Positions 7,621-22,600 are shown, counted from the first letter of the stretch. The stretch: DNA of 64,000 bases from Rhodoferax sp. (GCF_023700745.1 NZ_JAMPYG010000007.1:62001-126000), one strand, 5' to 3'. The notes: a model not told the origin generated them from the sequence alone. Translations and numbers: made by a program.

Positions 7621-10600
7621 TCATACGATGGAATGCAGCGCGCTCAAAGGCGTTGTCAGCTTGGGCGCAACATTAATTTGAACCCGCAGGTTCGCGTTAG
7701 GGTTGCGCTGTGCCTCGGTACGGGCCAGATGGTTGACAAAGTCACTCTGCCATGCCGGTGCCCTGGCCGGGCTGGGCAGCACGATCAGGGGTGTCGGGTC
7801 GGCATGGAAGTTGGTCCAGTCGATCCTGGGGGCTGCGGGCAGGACGCCCGGGATGTCAGGTTCACTTCGCATCACATCCACCGGACGCATCACGCTCACA
7901 GGGTCAATTTGTGGAGCCAGGGGTGTAACCGCCGTGATCGACGTAGTAGCCGGGATCGTGCGGGTACCGGTGGCCAGTGTTTCCGACATCAGACCGGCTT
8001 CAAGGTGATCCATACCAGCGGCGTGTCCCAGTTCGTGTGCAATCACACTGAGCAGATCAACACGTCCGGCCGCCACACCGTTGGATGCCAGCAACATGCC
8101 ATCCAGAGACTGGTACTCGCGATCATCACCGGGGGTGTGGTCAACAAACCAGCCGTGGCCGGCGGCATCGATGTCGATGGTGATCACGCCGTCCTCGTAG
8201 TGGCCCAATTCAGCGCCGTCCAGGTCATCAATGCGCACCGTCACATCAGCCAGCGCGGCCAGCAGGGCCGGGTCCTCAGTCAGGCTCAGGCGGCTCAGCG
8301 CTTCGTCCAGCAGCGCCTCGGCCTGGGCCGCGGTCACCCGCGCACCCTTGGCGTGCTCGGCCACCGACTCGGCCATCAGCGAGGCCGTCGTGGTCGTCGC
8401 GACCTTGAAGGCCGGGTCGTTGGTGCGGATCACAAAGTCGTCGAAGCTGGTCGTGCCGAGCCGGCTCATCAGGCCGAACCGGCCGTCGACCAGCACCGAG
8501 TTGAATCCGTAGGTTCCGACTAGTGCACCATTGAGGGAAATGCCAACCGAGGCGCCGTTGGTGGTCAGCTTCAGCGTGTAAGTGGTGCCCGCGTCGAGCG
8601 TGCGCGCCCAGCTCATATCGATCGCGATGCCACCCTTTGAGGTGACATGACCAACGACCACCCGGTCGCCCACAACGTCGATCGCCACGAACTTGTAGTC
8701 ATTTGCCAAGTAGACGTCGAACGCAATGCCGGCCACCGATGACGTTGCCACCTTGGCCTGCAGTTCGAGGATCGAACTCGCCTGCAGTTCGGTGCCAAAA
8801 TTGGCCAAGCTGAGTGCCGGCAAATCGCTGGCCGTAGCAGAGGCTTCATACTTGTCGCCCTTCACAGCCCAGCTTCCGGACTCGACCATGAAAGCGCCGA
8901 CCGCATCCGCACTACTGAAGTCCTGCGTCACATCGAGCGTGAACGCGGGTGGCAGCACCTGAACCGCGAAGTTGTCCACGCTGGCCTTGCCGCTGTTGGT
9001 GCCAACTCCGACCAGGCCCCGGTTCAGCGGGATCGCCTGACCCATCTCGTCGAGCACCGGCGCAAAGGTGTAGCTGAACCAGTTCACCCCGGCCACCTGC
9101 ACCGTCACATTCGTCCGGTTGACCGCCACCAGCACGTCGTACTGGGTACCGGGCTTCAGCTGCACCGGCTTGTTCGACTGAACGACCTGATGCCATCCCG
9201 TCGCATCCCGATACCCCATCTCGATCTTGTTGGTCGAGATGTTGATGCCGGCGTACTTGAAGTCCAGGTCCGACTGGTAGTCGAAGATGATGTAGGCATT
9301 GGACTTGAAGCCGCTTTGCGCCTTGTCAGCCGACAGTTTGGCCCGGACCTCGTAGTAGGTCGGCAGGTAGGCGTCCAGGTTGTAGAAGGCCGAGGCCTGC
9401 TGGCCGCTGGCAGCCGACATCTGCAAGCGTCCACTGGCCACGCTGAAGTTGCCCGTATCCCGGACAAACAGGTCCATCGAGGCGTTGTTGAAGTCCGAGC
9501 TGCGCAGCACGTCGCGTCGGCCGCCCGGCACATTGCCGGCTTGCGGGTCGGTCGGGCCGCCGGTCTGGTCCTGCCAGTAGCCGTGGTCCTGCTGAGTCAC
9601 CAAGGCGATCTCGCCATCCAGGCCGCCTTGCATGAAGGTGACATTGGAATAGCGCTCGCTGTGATTCTGGGTGCCGGTATCAGTGTTCCGGGTAATGTCG
9701 CTGCCGTCGCCGTAGGCCTGCGCGTACAGGAAGTCGAACAGGTGCGGTGGCACCTGCCGGCTCACCGTGGCGATGCCAAAGGGCGCGAACGGCACGATGA
9801 AGCTGTTGAACTCGCCCACCCAGTCAATCAGTCTATCGCCCTTGGTGTTGCCGATCAGGATATCCAGACCGCCGCCGCCGAAGACGCGGTCTTCGTACAC
9901 CCAGTGGGTGTCCGGCGTCTGATCGGTGGTGTGCAGGGGCAGCTGGCCCGGGTTGTTCGCCGGCGGGTTCGGATCGATCGTGCTGAGCACGTCGTCGCCG
10001 TTCATCAGGTCGTTGCCGAAGCCGCCGTAGATGTGGTCGCGGCCCGTGCCGCCGACGATCCAGTCGTTGCCCTGGTCGCCGAAGATCGCATCGTCGCCGT
10101 CACTCTGGCGGAATTCCGGATCGACGGTCGGATCGGGCGTCTGCCCATCGGGCTTGAAGGCCACGTAGCCGATGTGGCTCACGCCCTCGTCCGACTCCTG
10201 ATTCAGGAAGTAGCGCAGCAGGGAGCCCTGGTTGTATGGATCGCTGAGGTCATAAACGTCCCCCTTCCAGACGACAGCTTCGCCACCCACGCCCTGCCCG
10301 TCGGCCCGGTCGAACAGGATGATCCGGCGCGGGTCGTACTCGTCATAGAGATAGAACTCGCCGGTCCGGCTCTGCACCGGCTTGGGCTCGTTCCAGTGCG
10401 GATCGCCGTCGCCAAACAGCAGCACGTTGCCCGGGTTGTAGGGCGAGTTGAAGTCGATTTTGATCAGGCCCAGCACGTCGACCGGGTTGCCGCTCGCATC
10501 CTCGCCCATCGAGACGATGCGGACCGAGTAGCTTTCCGCGAGCGCCTCGCCGCCTGCGATGGCGTCATTGCCGACGCCGCCGTGGATGAAGTCGCCGCCC

Positions 10601-13600
10601 AGGCCGCCGAAGATGATGTCGTCGGAGTAGGCTGCGTCGGCCGCGCCGGGTTCACCGCCCAACAGCGCAGTGTGGCTGGGTCCATAAGGCACCAGGTCGA
10701 CCGACTTCTTGAGGCGGTCCTTGACGTTGATCAGTTCGGTCTGCACGCCGCCCGGGGTGCGGATCAGCTCGTTGAGCACGTCGCCCTGGCTGGTGCGCGT
10801 ATCCGGGTCGCGGTCGAGCAGCGCCTCCACGGCGTAGAGGCTCTCAGCGTACTGACCGACCTCGTTGATGCCCTTGTTCCGGCTGGTGAAGATGCGCCCG
10901 TCGTCGCCCAGGAGACCGTCGATGCCGGTGCCGCCGGAGATCCAGTCGTGGCCCCAGCCACCGATGACGTCGTCGTCGTCGGCGTCGCCAAAGGCGATGT
11001 CGTTGCCGGCGGCGGCGTAGATGAAGTCGTCACCCGTCTCACCGTGGATCTCGTCGTTGCCGCCGATGTCCACCCGTACCCAGAAGTCCTCGCTGCACCC
11101 GTCGACCGACATGCGGTGATAGGTGATACCACTCCCCTCGTCCGTGTAGAACGGCTTGTCGTAGCCAACCGGAATGTCATCGTACTTGTCGGCGCTCAGG
11201 TACTGGTCGGGGTTGAAGCCGGGGCCGCCCGGCACGTAGTCGAGCAGGGTGATGCCGCGGACGATGATCCGCTCGGAACCCCGCTGTTCGACCGACGAAT
11301 TCTGGTCGTAGTCGAACTCCAGGTACAGGTTGCTGACGATGACCCCGTCCGCATTTTTGGTGCCGCCGTCTACGCCGTTGATGCCCACCAGCCGGATGAT
11401 GTTCGCGTTGTCGCCTGCAATCGCGTCCGAGTCGCGGCCATGGCGGTTCGCGTTGGGCGTGCCGTCGGTCAGCTCGGTCTGGTCGGAGCCGTACTGCGCA
11501 GTCGGGTCGGTGACGATGATGTCAGCCGGGTCTCCAGGTGCCACACCCGGATCGAAGCCGTTGTTGCGGCCGATCTGGACGCCAGTGCCGCCGAAGATGA
11601 TGTCGCCGCTGTCGGGCCGCAGGTTTGCACCCGTCCACACGGCATTGAGCAGCATTGCGTGGTCATCGTCAAGGCTGAAGAAGTCGGACGAGCCGCCCAC
11701 CAGGTCGTCCTGGCCAAGGCCGCCGAAGATGACGTCCTGACCGCCGCCGCCCTCGATGTAGTCCTCGCCATCGAAGGCCAGCTCTGTGGCCAGCGCTCCA
11801 CGCACGGTCACCGTGTCCACCACGGTGAGCGGGCCGACCGGATCCTCCGGACCAATCGACTCGCGGGCGGCGCCCACATGGGCTTGCGCGTTCACCGCCG
11901 AGTCGATCGAGCCGTCGCCCTGGATCACGTCCAGGCCCAACTGGCCGAAGATCATGTCGTGGTCTGCACCGCCGGCGAGGTAGTCGTTGCCGAACGAGCC
12001 CACGCCCGCCAGCCCCATCGCGATGTCGAAGGTGTGGTACTGGGCGTAGTCGATCTCGTACTCCGACCACCATTGCGGCCCGGTCGGATCGCGGAAGGCG
12101 AGCGGGATCGGCTTGCCTTCCTCGTCGAGCGACACCAGCAGGACCCCACTGTCAAGCTCGCCCGGATACGGATACAACGGATCCGTAACGTAGCCCGCGG
12201 GCAGCACTCGGTCGGAGCGGCTGTACAGATAGGTACCGGCCAGCGTCTGGAAGCGCAGGTTCAGGATGTCGTTGAGCAGGTTGTTGTCGGCGCCGCCCAT
12301 GCGGGTGAGTTCGACGTTGTCGCCGAAGATCAGGTCGTCGGCCTCACGCCCGTCGATCATGTCATGGCCGGCACCGCCGATGAGGACATCGGGGATGTCC
12401 GAGCCGTAGAGCACATCGTCGCCGCCGTTCTGCGGCTCGGCCGACACGATCGACAGGATGGTCGACAGCTCGGTCGTCTGGATCTTCTGCTTCAGCACGG
12501 GCGGCAGGTTCGGATCGTCGACATACTGCGTGATCACGCCGTGGTCGCCGAAGATCACATTCGGCAGGTCGGGGTTGGTGCTGCCGTTGCCGTCCAGGAA
12601 GTCCTGGCCCGCGATCATGTCGTCGCGCATCGGCGTGCCAACCTTGACCGGCTTGAAGGTCTGATCGCTCGCGCCGAGCGTCGGGTCGATGGTCGGTGCC
12701 GGGCTGGCATCGACAGTCGGGATCGTCAGCGCGCGCGTCAGGATGTTGACGTTGACACCGCTGTCGCCGTAGATGTGGTCGCTGCCGCCTTCACCAAAGA
12801 TGGTGTCGTCGCCCGAGCCGCCCGCCAAGTGGTCACCCGCCTGGCTGCCGTAGATCAAGTCGTTGCCAGCGCCGCCGTAGGCCGTGAAGCCCACGCTGGG
12901 CAACGCGGTAATGGCCACACCAGCGAACAGGCCGCGCGCGTCGATGATGTCATGACCGGCATAGACGTAGGGGTTGGCCAGCGGGAACACCCACTCGTTG
13001 TCCTCGTTCTGGTCGTCGGGCAGGTGTGGGAACGGATCGAACGGCTTGGCGCCGAACTCTTGCCCGAGCCGATCGTAGCTGCGGCCCGAGTACCACGCGC
13101 CGTCCTGGCTGGTGTCGCCATAGACCACCAGCGGGCTGTTCGGGCCGGCCAGCACGCTGGTGGCGGGATCGGCATCTTCAGCCAGACCGATGACGAAGTG
13201 GTCGCCACCAATCTGCGGTCCGGAATCAAACTGCGTGTCGATGCGGTAGACCGTGATCAGGCTGCCTTCCTTGATGACGCAGTCCTGGATCGCGGCGCCT
13301 TTGAGCACCAGGTCGAGCGCAGTGACCGAGGCGACCGTGAAGCTGCCCGGCAAGCCTTCGATATAGACCACCTGACCGACGGTGAAGCCGTCAGTGAGCC
13401 AGCTACCATCGGCGCGGGTCAGCGTATCGACGAACAGGGTCGCCTCAATCTGGACTTCGACGCGTGTCGGTATCGAGCGATGCAGGTCGATGTCGGTGAT
13501 CGTTGCGGCGCCGCCGAAGGCATCGCCCGACAGGATCAGGACCGCATCGGTGCCCCAGGTGGCAAATTCGCCATCGGGCGTGTCGACGCCAAAGTCACCG

Positions 13601-16600
13601 GTGTCGCCAAAGCCCAGTATCTCGCGCGTTTCGGTCTCGTCGCCAATCTGGATCAACTGTCCGATCACGTACCCGTCGTCCTGCCAGCTACGGCCATCCA
13701 TACGGGTCAACACGTTGTCGCTGTCGACCGTCTTGGTCTCGTAATCGCCAATCGTCTGCACCGGCAGGTTGCCGCCGCCATGCACCACGGTCAGGCCGCC
13801 GTGCGGGCCCTGCACCCAGATGTTGCTGGTGACGCTGCTCGCGCTGGCGATCGGGGTGCCCAGCACCTCCATCGTGTTGCCATCGATCTTCAGCACGCGG
13901 TAGGTCGGCGCGTCGCCGAAGCTGCCTTCGGCCGTGAGGCTGCCGCCGATGTGGATCAGGTGGCCTTCCAGGAAGCCGTGGTCTTCCCAGTTCCCGCTGC
14001 GCGTCAGGATCGCGCCGGTGGTCGTGTAGGCCACGCTGTACGTGACGGATTCGAGCACCGGGGCATCGACCGCGACGATCTTGCGTTCGCCGGTGAAGTT
14101 CGACACGCCAAGCGACGTCTGCACCAGGCGCAGGATGGAGTTGTCGTTCGGATTGCGCAGCGGCACGCCGCCGACCATCACCACGTCGCCATTGCCGTCG
14201 CGATAAACATCGTCCTCGACCGACAGCACCGTCCACGTGCCCGTCAGGCCCTGGATCGTCACCGACTGGCCGGGCAGGAAGCCCTGCGCCTTCCAGTCGA
14301 AGCCGGCGCGGCGGATGCTGGCTGTGCCGTCGTAGGCGTCGCCCGACAGCGCGCCAGCGTTATAGAACTCGAACGTGTTCTGCGCCGACACGAATGGCGC
14401 CGGATCGAGCGTGCCGTTGATGTCCATGTAGTCATTGCCCTGACCGAGCATCAGGTTGACCACCTCGATCGTGCTCTGGCTGCCATCGGTACCGACGCTG
14501 CTTGAGCCGTAGTTCACCTTGCCGAAGCTGATGCCGCCCGGGATGGTGATCATGCCAGAGCCTTCGGCGGCTTCGCCGAACAGCGGGCCGGAGAGGTTCT
14601 TGAACACCAGGTCCTCAGCCATGCCGAAGCCGCGCAGCGTCGTTTGATCCATCACACCGCTGGTGTCGGCCTGGCTCGAATCGTTGAAGATGTTCAGCAC
14701 GTCGATCTGCTGGCTTTCGGGCGGCTGCGCGCCAATCGCGATCAGGAAGCCGTCTTTTTCGCCCGGCAGCTTGACGCCGTTGGTCAGCGAGCGGTCGGCC
14801 CCCGCCGGGCCGCCTTCGACGGCCAGCGGGCCGCGCAGCTTGGACAGCAGATGCGTGGAGACCGGGAAGATCTTCACGCCGTCGCGCATTGGCGGAACGA
14901 TGTAGTCCACGTCGGCCGCCAGCTCGACGGTCTGCTGTTTGTACCAGGCATCGCTTGCCGACTCGTCGCCGCCGCTGAAGGTGACGGTTGGCGCAATGCG
15001 CACCACCGTCACGTTGTGCGAGCCTGTGCCGAGCCATGTGGCATCCAGGTCGGACTCCGTGCCGTCGATCGTCACATGGATCAACTGCAGCTTGGCGTCC
15101 TGGCTGTCGTTGTCGCCACGGATCAACTGGATCTTGGCCTCAATGTTGCGCGTGCCCTCGCCATCCGGACTGTCTGTGTTGACAATCCGAACCCACATGC
15201 CTTCCAGGAAGCCCTCGGCCAGCCAGCCTTGCTGTGCACCGGTCAATCCCCGGTCAATGAACTGGCCCGGGAAGCTGTTGATGTCGGTCACTTCGCCGAA
15301 CGACACCGTGCCTGCGAAGATGGTCTTCTCGGTCAGGTCGCTCAGCACGATCGGGTCGGCGGTCTCGCCCTCTTCGGCCCACGAACCCGTCGCCGTCAGC
15401 ACGATGGTCTGGCCATCGGCCGAGACCGACAGGATCTGGTAGTCGCCGTCGTTGTTGACCAGGTTGCTGACTGCAACAGCCTCGGTCGTCGTGCCGGTTG
15501 TCGCCCAAGGATTGGCCACCAGCGCCGTGAGCTTGATCTCAAGCGCGTCGACCGAGAGGACCTCGTAGTCGCCGTCGTTGCCAGAGAACCCACCCGTGGC
15601 GTCGATGCGGATCTTCTGCCCGACGGCAAAGCCATCGGCGACGAAGTCTCCTGCGGTGCGTGCCAACATCAAGTTGGCGCCGTCGTCACCGAAGGTCAGC
15701 GGGGCGCTGAAGAGCTCGTCGGCCACGTAGCTGCCGCCGAGGCGGATGCGCTGGCCTTCCACCGGCACGAATTCGCTCAGGCTCACGGCCGTGGCGGTTG
15801 CGCCCGGCGTGGCCCAGGTGCCGGTTTGGCTCAGCACGATCTGGTTCGCGCTGATGGACAGCACGGTGTAGTCGTCGTTGTTGGCATCGAAGTTGCCGGT
15901 CGACAGTGCGTCGACGCGGATCTTGTCGCCGATGCCGAAGCCGAGCGCGCCCAGGTCCGTGGCATTCAGGGCCAGGTTGCCGCCCGAAGTGCCGAAGCTC
16001 AGCACGCCGCTGAACACCTCGTTCGCGGCCTCGCTCACGCCAGAGAAGCCTTCGTCGATGAAGTTGCCGAGATCCGAGCCTTCGCCGCGCGTGATTGTCA
16101 TGTGGCCGCCTTCGGTGCCGAACACGACCTTGCCGTTGAACATCTGCGTGGCCTGCAGCCCGCCGATCACCGCGTAGTCTTCCGGCGTGATGTCGACGCT
16201 GCCAATCTTGACCACATCGGCCAGGCCGTCGGTCAGCACGGCTACCCGCACCTCGTCACCCGGCTCGCGGGTCAGGCGGATGGTGTAAGTGTCGTTCTGG
16301 CCCGACGGTGCCGGGATCAGTTGCGTGCCGGTGCCGCTTTCCAACACCACGGCGCCGGAGGTCTCGTTGTCGACCACCTCGATGTCCAGCAGTTGCAGGC
16401 CGGAACGCAGGTTGGGGAACACATAGCTGGCATCGGTTGTGTCAGCGTTCCGTTCGAACTCGACCACGGCAATCTGCGCGTCTTCGCGCACGAAGTCATC
16501 GCGCGCCTGGACGCCGACGCGGATCGGGTCTTTCCAGTTGGCGTCGGTGAACGTCACCTGGCCGACCACCACGCGGTCGTTGACCGCGTCGTAGATCGGG

Positions 16601-19600
16601 CTGGCGAAAATATTCAGACGGCTGTCGGTGGCAATGTTGTAGAACTGGATCGCCTTGTCGGCAAAGTCGTTCAGCACGATGTCGACAACCACCGTCTTGT
16701 CGGTGGCCGGCGCCTTGGCCAGCGTGAGCTGGATCTCGTCGGTCAGCTGCGTCGTGCCGCTGCCCTCGACCACCAACGTGCGACCGTCGTCGTTGCCGGC
16801 TGCATCGACCTCCTTGACGAACATGCCAGGGGTGTCGTTGTCGCGCACCGACACCTCGACGTTGCGCACGTCGATGGCGTCGTACTTGTCCACATTCGAG
16901 ATCACCGAGTGCTGGATCACCGTGACGCGCTCGCCTTCGGAGCGCGTGTCGTCCGGCGCGAACACATAGACCTTCTGCTCGCTGTTCCAGTTGCTGGCGT
17001 CGAACTTGAGCGTGATCGCGTTGTTCGAGACCCAGACGTCCTGGCCATTGACCACAATCTTGTGCATGAAGCCGTCGTCGGCCTTCGTCTGCAGGCCCGC
17101 GTAGTTATTGAGCTGGGCACCGGCCAGACCACTGGTCGACAGCCAAATCGACTCGCCCTTGCCGTTGGAAAGCGGTGTCGGATTGACGAGCGTGTCGTCC
17201 TGTTCCTCCTGCGGCGAGCGCGCGGCAGAGACCGTCACGTAGACCACGTCGGTTCCGGTCAGTGCTTCGGCCAGGCGCACCGTGTAGAAGTCGGCGTACT
17301 GTTTGGTCAGATCCGACACTTCACCTACCACCGTTCGGCCTTTACTCGCCGTATCGGCCTCTTCGTTGATGACCACGAGACCTTCGCCATTGCGCGCCAC
17401 GTTGTAGTCGAAGCCGTCGGCGACCAGCCCGTTGTAGAGCGGGTCAAGCGAAGTGACCAGGTGGTCGACCGCGCCCGAGGCACCTTCGAGTTCGCGCGTG
17501 ATGATGTCTTCGACCACGTCGCCGCCGACGTTGATGGTGTCGGAACCCAGGCCGCCGATGACGCGGTAGGACACGCCAAAGGCGGTGGAGAGCACGAAGA
17601 ATTCGTCGTCGCCCTCCAGACCGTCGACTTCCACCACCTCAACGTTGCTGTAGCGCACGTTCAGGCCGGCGCCGAAGATGCCGTCCTTGCGGATCACGAT
17701 GTCGTCGGCAAATTCGGTGCCCAGGATCACCAGCTTGTCGAATCCGGTACCGCCGTCCACCGAAACCGGCGCATTGACGTTGTAGCGCACCTCGTCCTGC
17801 CCGCCGCCGGTGCGGATGTCAGGCGCCTGCGCCACCGAGAATCCTAGCCCGATCTGTGGCACGGCGACACCGTCCGGATCGAGCACGATCTCGTCGTCGG
17901 TCACGGTCGCGGTCAGATTGAGGTCAAGGTAGTTGATGCCGCCGTCGTCGTTGATGTCGAACTGCGTGACGCCGTCGACGGCCAGCTGGGCTTGCAGGTC
18001 GGACTTCCAAGTGGCAAAGCTGTACCCCGTGCGTCCGATGTAGAGCGGGAGACTCGTCTGCGTCAGGGCCGTGAGCGATGCCGCCACCGTCAGGTCGTCA
18101 CCGCCTTCGACGCCGTTGACGCCGAACTGGATCGTCTGCAGCGCCTTCATGACCTGCACGCCCGCGTCGAGGTCCTTGGCGTCGATCGTGCCGTCGCCGT
18201 TGAAGTCAAAGTCGGTCGTCGCGGCGAGCGCGAAGGCGCGCACAATGAACAGATCGTTGTCGTCGTCTCCCTCCAGGCGCAGTTCGGCCTGGTTGGAGTA
18301 GACGCGGAAGGTGTCGTTGCCGCTGCCGCCCTGCGCCACCAGCGGCGCCGAGATGCCCTGCGACAGCCAGCCGCGCGTGGTCGCCACCAGTTCGGGGAAG
18401 ACGTCCTGCGCCAGCAGGTTGCCGTCACCGATGTTGCGCTTCTCGCCGAAGATCTGGCCGATCTGGAACGAGTCGTCGCCTTCGCCGCCGTCGAGCGTGG
18501 TGATCACGGTCGTGTCGTCGGTGAAGAAGGCGTCGTTGCCGCCGCGCCCTTCGACCATCAGCCGGCCGTTGATGCCGGTGTCGTAGTTGATGCGCTGGAC
18601 CTCGGCGCTGTCCTCATTGAACTGCACCACGTCCTGGTAGGCGCCCAGGCTGCCGTGCAGCAGGGCCACATAACCGGGCCGGTCGGCCGTCTCATTGGGC
18701 AGGTAGGATGCCGCGCGCAGCAGAAAGATGTCGTCGGTGGTGTACGGGTTGCCGTTGCCGTCGAGTCCAGACTGCGGGCTGTCCAGCCCATAGATCGTCA
18801 GTTCGTCGACGCCGTCGTGTTCACCGCCGGTGTCGAGCACGTTGATGATGTAGTTGCGGTCGTCCACGCCGTTGGAGCCGAGCGTAAAGACCTCATAGGT
18901 GTCGGTGTCGGCCTGGCCATCGAGCGTCAGCGTGTGCTCGGCGTTCTGGCGCTCCATGTCGGTGAGATCCGGCCCATAGCCGCTGCCATCGGGATTGCTC
19001 AGCATCGACGGCGAAGTGACCGTCGCGGTGTCCTGCAGGAAGAAGACCTTGAAGCGGTCCTCGCCGTCGTTGTCGGTCGGCAGGACCGATGTCGTCTGCG
19101 AACCATGGGCCCGCGTCTTCGAACCCAGGAAGATGTAGCCGTCGCTGTTCTGCCCCGTGCCGCCGGCGCTGCCGGTGGTGTCGCCGAACTGGATGGTATC
19201 GACATCGTCGTTGCCGAAGATGCGGGTGATCACGCTGCCCGGTGCGCTGTAGGTCGGCGCTGCCGTGCCCATGGCCGGGTCGTCGATCTGGTTGCCCGCC
19301 GTGACGGTCGCATTCGCAATGATGCGGCCACGCAGGATCATGTTCGTGCCGTAATGCACATCCGGGTCGCCGTCGGACCCATCGACGACGCCGTCACCGT
19401 TGGTGTCGCCTAACAAGCCGTCGACAGCACTGGCGTCACCGTAGATGTCGATCGTGCTCTTGGCCAGCACGTCGGCGTTGGCGTCGAATTCAATGTCGTC
19501 GCCCACGTACAGGGTGACCGAACCGCCTTCGGCAAAGATCGTGCCGTGACCGATGATGCGCTCGGCATCGGCCTGCTCGCCCGGCAGCCGGCTGATGCTC

Positions 19601-22600
19601 TCCGCAAAGCGCGCGCTGCCGTGGTCGATCAGCTCCAGATCCTCGTCGTGATCGCTGCTGTCACGCACCGTCAGGCGAATGTTGCCGGTGTAGTTGTGCG
19701 CAAGCACCAGCCGCAGTTCCTGATCGGTCTCGCTCAGGTAGATGCCGGCCGTGGCTTCCAGGGCCACGTCGTCGCCGGCGGCATTGAGCCCGGCTGCAGC
19801 CGAACCGCGGCGCGAGTCGATCTCGAGGTCGTTGCCGGTTGCGCCGATGTCGGCACCCGCGCCGTTGGCGTCGAGGTCGATGGACCGGCCGAGCACGTCG
19901 GCCGCCGTGTCGTCCTCGCCGTCAAGGATCGAGCCGGCCACCGTGCGCAGCGATACGTTCTCGAGCGAATGCACGGTTGCGACCGGCAGCTTGCCGGTCA
20001 GTTCGTCGATGAAGATGCCGTCGTGCGTTGCCGCGCTTGCGTTGTTGTCGTAGGCATACAGCATTCCCGACGTCACCGCATTGGTGCGGTCGACGTTGAT
20101 TTCCAGGAAGTCGTCGGCCGCGCCGATGCCGCCGGCTGTCTGCGGCGTCTCGCCGACGTTGGCGCCCGAGTACAGATAAATGTTTACGCCCGACACGTCG
20201 ACGGTCGCCGCGGCGCCGACATCGGTGTCGGCGTCGATGATGCGGCCACCCGCATACAGGGTCACGTCGGCCCCGGTGGAGTTGATGTGACCGACCAGCA
20301 TGTCGCCCGCCAGCTCGGTCGCCGTGATCCAGCCATTGGTGGTCAGCCAGATCTGTTCGACCTCGCTGTCGGGCTGTTTTCCGGCCCAATCGACGTCGGT
20401 ATTGATCAGGAAGTTGATCGTGGTATCGGGCGTGTCGTTGTCCACCACGGAGCCATAGAGCGCAACGCTGCCGATCGACGTGGTGCGGTAGGTCTTGTTC
20501 TCGTCGCCGGTGTAGCTGTCGGTGCCGTTGACATGGCCGATGTTGATGTCGTCGCCGGCACGCACCTCGGTGAAGGTGTAGCTGGAATCCACTTCCGTGA
20601 AGGTCGTGCCCAGGCTGCGGCGCACAAAGTTGTAGAGCGAAATGCCGGTCACGTCGGGGTGGAAGTGATCGTAGTATTCGCCCGAATACGCCTGCTTGGT
20701 GGTCAGGTTCACCAGCGGGTAATAGGTGCTGACCTGCACACCATCGATATCGGACAGGTTGTCGCCGGCACGGGAGTCATTGATCACCACGTCGACGTCA
20801 TCGCCGGCCGTGATCTTGTCGATGGTCACCGTGAGGAAGGTGGCCGCCGAGGCCAGCGAGCGGTCGCTGAATGCGATGTCAAGCACGGCGTCGCTGCCGG
20901 CCTCTGCATTGAGATGGACCTGCCGCAGGGTTGGCGTCTGGTGCGCCTCTACCGCATGCGTGATGCGGATCAGCTCGACCTCCAAGGCCTTGCGAACGCC
21001 GCCCGTCGCGTTCTGATTGCCGATGTCACCCGTGGCCACCACGTCAAGCGTGTTGGTGCGGATCAAGCCTTCATCGTAGGCGTGGCCGCTGAGCGGGTGG
21101 GTATCCAGGAACAGGTCGCCATACTCGACCGCACTTTGTTGTGCCACCAGCGCCGCTTCGTCGACACGGATGTTGCCGCGTTCGTTGGTGATGGTCGTGA
21201 AGCCCAGCGTGTTCTCGATGCCACGGTACAGCAGGATGTCGCTGTCGGGCACGCCGTTGCCAGCCAGGTTCAGGATCTTGACGTCGGTCTGCGGGTGGCG
21301 CAGGTTCACGTCGAACTCGAAGGTGTCTCCAAAGGCACTCGCACTGAGGCTGACGTTGTTGGTCGAGGCCGCGTTGTAGGGGATGGTGTCGACCTTGATG
21401 TCAACGACCGAGGAGCCGTCGAGCGTGTCGATGTGGTTGACCACCAGATCAAACTCGCTGTTGTTCTCGATGTACACCGAGTCCCAGCTGCGCTGGCTGT
21501 CGACTAGCCCATGATTGCCCCAGATGCGGCCGTTATGCCCCGAGATCGCGTTGGCGTAGAAGGTCAGCTTGCCCGCCGTGTCGTAGACGATGTCGTCCAG
21601 GATGACTTGTGGGTTGCTCGGATCGGAGGCGACCAGTATGTCGCCGATGCCCTTGCCGGCATTGACGCCCAGGAAAGTGATGTTGCTGAGCGACTGAATT
21701 ACACCGTCCTTGTCGATCACCAATTCCGGATTGGGCTCGCCCAACAGGTAGACGTGCGATTCCCAGAAGATGTCGCGCTGGCGGGTTGTCGACGAGCTTC
21801 CGTTGTGGTGGGCCGGGCCGATGTAGACACCGCCCGGATTGCTGTCACGCGTGTTGCTGAAGTTGTAGTCGAGCGCATTCACGTCGACGTTGGTGGCCCT
21901 CAACACGGCTTCCCAGTAGCCCTCGATCTTGGCGTTGTTGGTCACGTTCGCATTCGCGTCACCGGTGGTCGATCCGCCAATGGCGTAGAGCCGGGCCTTG
22001 GCACGGGCGTAGTTGTCGGTCTTGGAGTAGATCGACTGGATCAGGATCGCGTCGTCGGCGCGAATATTCGAACTGTTCGCGAGAACGACGACGCTGTCGC
22101 TGTTGATCTCCGCTGTCGAATGCGCCACCGCTGCGCCGCCGGCACCACCGGCGGTGGTGTTGGTGGTGGCGCTGGCGCGGTTGCGCACGATCTCGGAGTT
22201 GAGCGTGACCGTGTCGCCGATCAGATCGGCGCTGCCCTGCAGCGTGATCTCGGCGCCCTTGAACTGGTTGTAGTAAGTGGCTGACTGCAGCGTGACCTTC
22301 TGGTTGTTCCATATCGATGACGCGGGATCAATAAAGTCGGCGCCGTAGACTCTGGCGATCGCCGTGACGTTGGTGCTGACACCGAGCCCGCCGCCATAGG
22401 CTTCGGCATTCGCCGTGGCATTGTTGTCGACCTTGTTTTCGATGAGCAACGCACCACCGGCAGTCAAATCACCGTTGATCTTCTGGTCGACACCGAAGTA
22501 CAGGTACGATTCGGCGCGGCCGTTGGAGCCGGCACCGAGGCCTCCGCTGCTGGATTGGCCTTGGCTCGACACATAGGAGTTGAGCTTGCCACTGACGGTC

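Noticed and set aside
7621-7960. C-terminal type I secretion signal in the giant protein
   Set aside because: The last 120 residues are Pro/Ala-rich and lack the usual GGxGxD-then-amphipathic or DxLxx-hydrophobic end. No ABC exporter is in the window to support it.
9190-14505. A 1,771-codon open frame on the plus strand, and others at 14644-17847, 31309-34014, 36748-39708 and 42631-45510
   Set aside because: All lie antisense to the giant gene. Their products are Arg/His/Val/Gly/Gln-rich without domains, as expected when a GC-rich repetitive gene is read backwards. The giant frame has clear domains throughout.
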